Shown here one piece after another: positions 16,300-19,840 of a stretch of DNA of 19,840 bases; the first letter of the stretch is position 1, and the number at the start of each line of letters is the position of its first letter. The position numbers and the translations under genes are program-made. The DNA is from RGIG5299 sp045542315 (lineage in GTDB: Bacteria; Bacillota; Clostridia; Oscillospirales; RGIG5299), in contig JAZQKU010000040.1 in assembly GCA_045542315.1 (NCBI GenBank), positions 1 through 19,840 on the forward strand. The letters run 5' to 3'. The notes below the pieces were generated by a model. That model was given only the letters and a program-made list of their open reading frames with translations. It ran no database searches and was not told the DNA's origin.

Positions 16300-16646
16300 T
16301 TTTTACCGTGACGATTATGAATTTAGATAAGCTTTTCAAAAAATCCGAGCTGATTCCCGCTATTGTGCAGGACGCCGAAAACGGCGAGGTCTTAATGCTT
16401 GCATATATGAACAGGGAGTCGCTTGCAAAAACGCTTGAATGCGGTGACACCGTCTTTTTCTCAAGAAGCAGAAACGAGCTTTGGCACAAGGGCGAAACGA
16501 GCGGACACTTTCAGAAGGTGGTTTCGATATATTCCGACTGCGACGACGACACCCTGCTTATAAAGGTAATTCAAACGGGTGTTGCCTGTCATACCGGAAG
16601 AAGAAGCTGCTTCTTTAATAAGATAACCGACAAGGAGGATAAATAA
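16296..16646 (+). CDS. hisI: Phosphoribosyl-AMP cyclohydrolase (single domain)
   Basis: This metalloenzyme opens the adenine ring of phosphoribosyl-AMP, the third step of the pathway. The 116-residue protein has IPAIVQDAENGEVLMLAYMN, FFSRSRNELWHKGETSGHFQ, and the metal site SDCDDDTLLIKV followed by GVACHTGRRSCFF. I used ATG 16296, which overlaps the hisF stop (ATGA) like its neighbours, although its ribosome binding site is weak. ATG 16317, which would remove seven residues, is a real alternative because family members usually begin close to the LDKLFKK stretch. It is not fused to hisE, unlike the HisIE protein of enterobacteria and some Bacillota. Confidence 0.94.
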   Translation: MIFTVTIMNLDKLFKKSELIPAIVQDAENGEVLMLAYMNRESLAKTLECGDTVFFSRSRNELWHKGETSGHFQKVVSIYSDCDDDTLLIKVIQTGVACHTGRRSCFFNKITDKEDK

Positions 16647-16647
16647 A

Positions 16648-16971
16648 ATGTCTGAGCTTAACGAGCTTTACGAGGTTGTAATGAGCCGAAAGGAAAATTT
16701 CGAGGAGGGCTCTTATACCTGCTATCTTTTTGACAAGGGTCTTGATAAAATTCTTAAAAAGGTCGGCGAGGAGTCGGCCGAAACCATTATTGCCGCGAAA
16801 AACGGCGATAAGGAGGAAATAATAAACGAGACCTCCGACCTTCTTTATCATCTTACGGTCATGCTTGCAGAATGCGGTGTTCCCTACTCCGACGTTGAAG
16901 CAGAGCTTAAAAGAAGAAGCGAAAAGATCGGAAACCTCAAGAAAATGAGAGTTACCGACAGGAATACTTAA
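16648..16971 (+). CDS. hisE: Phosphoribosyl-ATP pyrophosphatase (single domain)
   Basis: This all-alpha MazG-like enzyme hydrolyses phosphoribosyl-ATP to phosphoribosyl-AMP, the second step, just before HisI. The 107-residue protein has GSYTCYLFDKGLDKILKKVG followed directly by EESAETIIAAKN and ETSDLLYHLTVML, which carry the acidic Mg-binding residues of the family. The start is ATG 16648, with AAGGAGG at 16632-16638 inside hisI. It is the last gene of the operon, and a strong terminator hairpin begins five bases after its stop. Nothing is unusual. Confidence 0.95.
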   Translation: MSELNELYEVVMSRKENFEEGSYTCYLFDKGLDKILKKVGEESAETIIAAKNGDKEEIINETSDLLYHLTVMLAECGVPYSDVEAELKRRSEKIGNLKKMRVTDRNT

Positions 16972-16976
16972 ACAAT

Positions 16977-17007
16977 AAAAATCCACCCGTAGAGGGTGGA
17001 TTTTTTT
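16977..17007. terminator. Bidirectional intrinsic terminator between hisE and the MATE gene
   Basis: ATCCACCC and GGGTGGAT arms (16981-16988 and 16994-17001) enclose the loop GTAGA. The stem is flanked by an A run on the left and a run of seven T on the right. Read on the plus strand it ends the histidine operon. Read on the minus strand it is followed by TTTTTATTG and can end the convergent transporter gene, whose stop lies 28 bases away. Confidence 0.93.
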
Positions 17008-17034
17008 CTGATCTTAAGGTTAATATCGGCGTTT

Positions 17035-18399
17035 TTATTCCTCGTCCTCCGGCAGGCCTTTTAAAAATTTAACCATCATCGGAAGAGATACAAGCGAGGT
17101 TGCGGCGTAGGCAATCGGCTGTGAGAGAGCAAGGCCCGTTACACCGAAAAAGTGAGTGAGCAAATAGCAGACGGGAATGAATATTCCGCCGCTTTGCAAG
17201 CAGGAGAGCAAAAGTGCCGCACCGCTTCGTCCTATACTTTGGAAAAGCATGGTGGCAACCACCGAGGTTGCGAAAAAGAAAAGCGAAACGCAATAAAAGC
17301 GAAGCGCCGTTCCGCCTATTTCAATAACCTCCGCTTCCTTTCTGAAAAGGGAGATTATCTCGGGTGCAAAAATAAAGCAGACGGCGGCAAGGCTTCCGAG
17401 AAGCAGGGTGCCAAATCCCCATGTAAACAACGTGCCCTTTTTCACGCGGGAATATTTTTTTGCGCCGTAGTTGAATGCCGAAACGGGTTGAAAGCCCTGA
17501 CCGATTCCGAGTCCCGCGCTGAAAATGAAGTGCGACGTCCTTGCGACGTAGCCCATCGCGGCTATTGCGGCATCGCCTATAGGCTTTGCAGCGCCGTTTA
17601 ACACCATCACCGAAACGCTGTTCAAGCCCTGCCTTGCAAGGCTCGGAAGGCCCGTTACAACGATATCGGAAATTACCTTGAATTCTCTTGAAACAAATCT
17701 TACGGAGAGCTTGCTTTGAGTTTTTCCTCTTAAAAACATTGAAAGGAGAATGGAAAAGGAAATATACTGTGACAGTGCCGTGGCAAGCCCCGCTCCCAGA
17801 ATATCAAGCCCGAAGCCGAAGATGAAGATGGGGTCTAAAATCATATTAAGCACTCCGCCGAAGGTAAGCCCTATCATTGCAAGAGTTGCTCTGCCCTCGT
17901 AACGAAGCACGTTATTAAGAACGCAGCTTGCCGTCATTGCAGGCGCCGCAAGAAAGATGCAAAGACCGTAGTCCATCGAATAGGGGAGTATCGTTTCGGT
18001 ACTTCCGAGAAGGATCATAAGCGGCTTTAAAAATATGATGCCAAGCAACGAGATAAGAAGTCCGCAGAAAAGTCCGTAAAAAAAGCCGGTGGATGCGTAG
18101 CGGTTTGCACGCTCGTTGTTTTTCGCACCGAGCAAGCGGCTTATGTGGCTACCCGAGCCGTGTCCGAACATAAAGCCGAAAGCCTGAATTATCGACATTA
18201 TTCCGAATACCACGCTCGTTGCGCCACCCGCGCCGAGGGAAATCTGACTTGCGAAATAGGAATCTGCCATATTATAAATGTTGGTAATCAGCATAGTTAC
18301 CGTTGTGGGAAAGCCGAGGGTTAAAATGAGGCGGGAAACGGGCGTTTTTGTAAGCTTTATATATTGCGTCTCCGCCGAGCTTTGCTGTTTTTGATTCAT
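17035..18399 (-). CDS. MATE family efflux transporter
   Basis: This 454-residue membrane protein is of the size and pattern of MATE (MatE) cation/drug antiporters, close to the MepA/DinF-like branch found in Clostridia. About twelve hydrophobic segments are visible in two related halves. Typical segments are PTTVTMLITNIYNMADSYF in helix 1, LGAKNNERA after helix 3, LNNVLRYEGRATLAM and NMILDPIFIFGFG in the first half, and GIGQGFQPVSAFNYGAKKY at the corresponding place in the second half. Such proteins export drugs, dyes or metabolites using sodium or proton gradients; the substrate cannot be told from sequence. The start is ATG at 18397-18399 (complement), with CGGAG six bases upstream and its own promoter. 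It is convergent with the histidine operon and is probably a single-gene unit. Family assignment is strong, specific function unknown. Confidence 0.9.
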   Translation of the reverse strand: MNQKQQSSAETQYIKLTKTPVSRLILTLGFPTTVTMLITNIYNMADSYFASQISLGAGGATSVVFGIMSIIQAFGFMFGHGSGSHISRLLGAKNNERANRYASTGFFYGLFCGLLISLLGIIFLKPLMILLGSTETILPYSMDYGLCIFLAAPAMTASCVLNNVLRYEGRATLAMIGLTFGGVLNMILDPIFIFGFGLDILGAGLATALSQYISFSILLSMFLRGKTQSKLSVRFVSREFKVISDIVVTGLPSLARQGLNSVSVMVLNGAAKPIGDAAIAAMGYVARTSHFIFSAGLGIGQGFQPVSAFNYGAKKYSRVKKGTLFTWGFGTLLLGSLAAVCFIFAPEIISLFRKEAEVIEIGGTALRFYCVSLFFFATSVVATMLFQSIGRSGAALLLSCLQSGGIFIPVCYLLTHFFGVTGLALSQPIAYAATSLVSLPMMVKFLKGLPEDEE

Positions 18400-18426
18400 C
18401 TTTTTCTCCGAAAACTCTTTTTATAT

Positions 18427-18455
18427 ATTATAGCATTCCGCACGGCAAAAATCAA
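18427..18455 (-). promoter_or_regulatory. Promoter of the MATE transporter gene
   Basis: Read on the minus strand, TTGATT (18450-18455) is followed after 17 bases by TATAAT (18427-18432), with TGC just before it, an extended -10. Transcription should start near 18420, about 20 bases before the start codon. The -35 box overlaps the base of the neighbouring terminator stem by two bases. Confidence 0.8.
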
Positions 18456-18482
18456 GACCGCGAAAGCTTCGCGGTCTTTTTT
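18447..18482 (-). terminator. Intrinsic terminator downstream of the aquaporin gene
   Basis: An 11-base-pair perfect stem, AAGACCGCGAA at 18454-18464 and TTCGCGGTCTT at 18468-18478, has a three-base loop. On the minus strand it lies 14 bases after the aquaporin stop and is followed by GATTTTTG. On the plus strand it is followed by a longer T run, so it probably works in both directions, although no plus-strand gene precedes it here. Confidence 0.85.
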
Positions 18483-18492
18483 ATTTATTCGG

Positions 18493-19233
18493 TCAGTTGT
18501 TTTCTTCGGTGGATTCGGCTTTGGCTTCGGGCTCCAGATATTTGGGGAAGCCGTTAAAGAGCATATAGATCATCGAAGCAAGAATTGCACCTGCAAGAGG
18601 TCCTACGAAAAAGAGCCAGACCTGCTCGAGCGCTTCGCCGCCCTGTAAAAGTGCGGGACCAAAGCTTCTTGCGGGGTTTACCGAGGTGCCCGTAAAGGGG
18701 ATTCCGAGGATATGTACCACAGTGAGAGTGAAGCCGATTATTGCACCTGCGTTTGACTTATTGTCGTTTCTTGCGGTGACGGTGAGAACCACCAAAACGA
18801 AGATGCAAGTAAGCACTATTTCAACGGTGAGCGACTGCCAGACCGTTGAAACGAGCATGCTGTTTACCGAATAGCCGTTTGCGCCGAGATTGTCGGTTGA
18901 GCCGAGGACGAGAGCCACGAGCCCTGCTCCTGCGATGCCGCCCAAAAGCTGCGACGAGATATAACCGATAAAATCGATGAGCGAAAGTCTGCCGTTAAGA
19001 AGCATTGCGAGGGAAACGGCGGGGTTAACGTGTGCGCCCGAGATATGGCCGAAGATATAGGCGACCGCAACGAGTCCGAGGCCGAATGCAAAGGATATGG
19101 CAAGTCCCGTGAGCATATAAAAGAAGTTGGGGTCGTAGCCCGCAGACATGAGCTGGCTTATTGCCGCCGCAGAGCCGCAGCCGAAGAAGACCAGAAATGC
19201 CGTGCCTAAAAATTCGGAAAAATATTTTTTCAT
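18493..19233 (-). CDS. aqpZ: Aquaporin (AqpZ-like water channel)
   Basis: This is a major intrinsic protein of 246 residues with six membrane spans and two half-helices in the cytoplasmic membrane. The NPA boxes are HVNPAVS (N70-P71-A72) and SVNPARS (N186-P187-A188). The selectivity-filter positions appear to be F50 (in AFGL), H174 (TVVHILGIP), T183 and R189. This is the water-selective set of E. coli AqpZ, with the last three at the same residue numbers, whereas glycerol facilitators have Gly/Phe-type replacements. The VHILGIPFTGTSVNPARS block closely follows AqpZ. The acidic tail EPEAKAESTEENN is not conserved. The start is ATG at 19231-19233 (complement), with an excellent GGGAGGT ribosome binding site. 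It has its own promoter and terminator and so is a single-gene unit, divergent from ssrA. Glycerol passage cannot be excluded by sequence alone. Confidence 0.93.
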   Translation of the reverse strand: MKKYFSEFLGTAFLVFFGCGSAAAISQLMSAGYDPNFFYMLTGLAISFAFGLGLVAVAYIFGHISGAHVNPAVSLAMLLNGRLSLIDFIGYISSQLLGGIAGAGLVALVLGSTDNLGANGYSVNSMLVSTVWQSLTVEIVLTCIFVLVVLTVTARNDNKSNAGAIIGFTLTVVHILGIPFTGTSVNPARSFGPALLQGGEALEQVWLFFVGPLAGAILASMIYMLFNGFPKYLEPEAKAESTEENN

Positions 19234-19255
19234 TTGATTACCTCCCTTTTTTAAT

Positions 19256-19284
19256 ATTTTACCATTTTATAAAATTCATTTCAA
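19256..19284 (-). promoter_or_regulatory. Promoter of the aquaporin gene
   Basis: On the minus strand, TTGAAA (19279-19284) is followed after 17 bases by TAAAAT (19256-19261), preceded by TGG, an extended -10. The leader should be short, about 15-20 bases, ending in the GGGAGGT ribosome binding site. Confidence 0.7.
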
Positions 19285-19307
19285 GAAAATTTTGAAATTT
19301 TCAAGAA
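19279..19307. repeat. Two TTTCAAGAA repeats, 20 bases apart, at the aquaporin -35
   Basis: TTTCAAGAA occurs at 19279-19287 and again at 19299-19307. The first copy covers the -35 hexamer of the aquaporin promoter. The exact 20-base spacing (about two helical turns) would suit a DNA-binding regulator on one face. The surroundings are very A+T rich, so chance is possible. Confidence 0.3.
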
Positions 19308-19354
19308 TAAAACACCATATTTTTGCTTTTATTTGATATTCGCATTATTTTACA

Positions 19355-19382
19355 TTGATTTTTTCCGTTAATGTGGTATAAT
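19355..19382 (+). promoter_or_regulatory. Promoter of the tmRNA gene
   Basis: TTGATT (19355-19360) is followed after 16 bases by a perfect TATAAT (19377-19382) preceded by TGG (extended -10). Transcription should start near 19389. The mature tmRNA 5' end at about 19396 would be made by RNase P removing a few bases. Confidence 0.85.
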
Positions 19383-19395
19383 ATTATATAGTCAC

Positions 19396-19741
19396 GGGGG
19401 CGTAAAGGTTTCGACGGCGGCCGTGAATAAGGATAAGCAAGCGGTGCGCACAACACCTTAAACTATGCAACTTTAAAAATAAACGCTAACAACAATCAGT
19501 TAGTTGCTGCTTAATTAAAGCAGCCGTTCCGCACGGAAGCGCCGCGGTCCGTGTTGGGGCGTCGACTCAGCGGCCACCGACCTGCGGTAAGATTTGCCCG
19601 TAGGCCGTATTATGAATCTACCGATGTAAAAAGCCTGCCTTTGGGCGGTTTTCAAAGGGAATTTCAAAATAAAGGCTAAGCTTGTAGAAGGTCCTTAGGA
19701 TCGACTGTCGGACAGGGGCTCGACTTCACTCGCCTACACCA
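19396..19741 (+). ncRNA. ssrA: Transfer-messenger RNA (tmRNA)
   Basis: tmRNA rescues stalled ribosomes with SmpB and adds a degradation tag to the unfinished protein. The 5' end reads GGGGGCGTAAAGGTTTCGACGG, the usual acceptor strand and D-loop region; bases up to the CCA (19739-19741) total about 346. A tag frame preceded by the typical TAAAC lies at 19485-19514, and GC-rich pseudoknot-like segments follow. The acceptor stem pairs 19396-19402 with 19731-19737 and keeps the G3-U alanine identity pair, but has G19397 opposite A19736. The T-arm has C19719 where the TTCGA motif should begin, a G-A mismatch (19716 and 19728) and a G-T closing pair (19718 and 19726). These changes are unusual for a functional tmRNA. 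Everything else, including promoter and terminator, looks intact. Confidence 0.93.
19485..19514 (+). other. tmRNA tag-peptide reading frame, ANNNQLVAA
   Basis: Translation would resume at GCT 19485, preceded by AAAAATAAAC as in other tmRNAs. It continues GCT AAC AAC AAT CAG TTA GTT, then GCT GCT TAA. With the alanine carried by tmRNA the added tag is A-ANNNQLVAA. The LVAA end is a normal ClpXP-type degradation signal. Confidence 0.9.
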
Positions 19742-19744
19742 AAT

Positions 19745-19786
19745 AACAATGCGACTCGCTTTCGGCGGGTGGCTTTGTTGTTTTTT
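19745..19786 (+). terminator. Intrinsic terminator of ssrA
   Basis: Bases 19745-19760 pair with 19764-19779 in a 16-pair stem with two mismatches and a three-base loop, followed by a run of six T (19781-19786). It starts four bases after the CCA. The outer 3' arm (GCTTTG, 19772-19777) can also pair with CAAAGC at 19788-19793. Confidence 0.8.
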
Positions 19787-19840
19787 GCAAAGCAACAGAG
19801 GGGAGTCGAACTGCGAATGGGAGCAGATGCGAGAGAAGCG
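19787..19840. other. Unassigned right-hand edge
   Basis: These 54 bases after the ssrA terminator carry GAGGGGAGTCGAACT (19798-19812), the complement of a canonical T-arm 3' half. An ATG at 19817 opens a frame reading MGADAREA to the edge, with GGGGAG about a dozen bases before it. The piece is too short to call a gene, tRNA or attachment site. Confidence 0.3.

Noticed and set aside
19787..19840. tRNA gene on the minus strand after ssrA, suggested by the T-arm-like GAGTCGAAC
   Set aside because: Only three of five T-stem pairs would form, there is no CCA-side acceptor, and the rest of the cloverleaf is missing.
1..19840. A new defence, secretion, secondary-metabolite or mobile system
   Set aside because: Every gene in the window belongs to a well-known family. 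No cassette of unknown genes, repeat array or transposase is present; the real novelty is in domain loss and small-scale signals.

Overview
The window looks like a Bacillota chromosome, most likely a member of class Clostridia and possibly an uncultured gut lineage. The reasons are a PolC-type replicative polymerase, the gene order pyrH-frr-uppS-cdsA-dxr-rseP-ispG-polC, strong AAGGAG-type ribosome binding sites, frequent TTG starts, and a histidine operon that pairs short-form HisG with HisZ. Genus and species cannot be read from it. Most of the window is housekeeping. I found no CRISPR array, insertion sequence, prophage or defence cassette.

Bases 1-9409 (+) hold a tightly packed housekeeping cluster: the 3' end of pyrH (UMP kinase), frr (ribosome recycling), uppS (undecaprenyl diphosphate synthase), cdsA (CDP-diacylglycerol synthase), dxr and ispG (two steps of the MEP isoprenoid pathway), rseP (intramembrane protease) and polC. 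Isoprenoid precursors from Dxr and IspG feed UppS, which makes the lipid carrier for the cell wall, and CdsA supplies phospholipid precursors. The PolC here has no trace of the 3'-5' proofreading exonuclease normally inserted in its PHP domain, while all nine expected PHP metal ligands are present. This is the most interesting point in the window.

Bases 9425-17007 (+) hold a histidine biosynthesis operon with its own promoter, in the order hisZ-G-D-C-B-H-A-F-I-E. Most junctions overlap by 1-4 bases, and the operon closes with a strong bidirectional terminator. Only histidinol-phosphate phosphatase is missing for a full PRPP-to-histidine route.

Bases 17035-19284 (-) hold two membrane-protein genes, each with a recognisable promoter: a MATE-family efflux transporter and an AqpZ-like aquaporin. 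A hairpin terminator lies between them, and the transporter's -35 box overlaps its edge.

Bases 19355-19786 (+) hold the tmRNA gene ssrA with an extended -10 promoter, a tag frame encoding ANNNQLVAA, and a terminator. Its T-arm and acceptor stem carry unusual mismatches. The last 54 bases could not be assigned.
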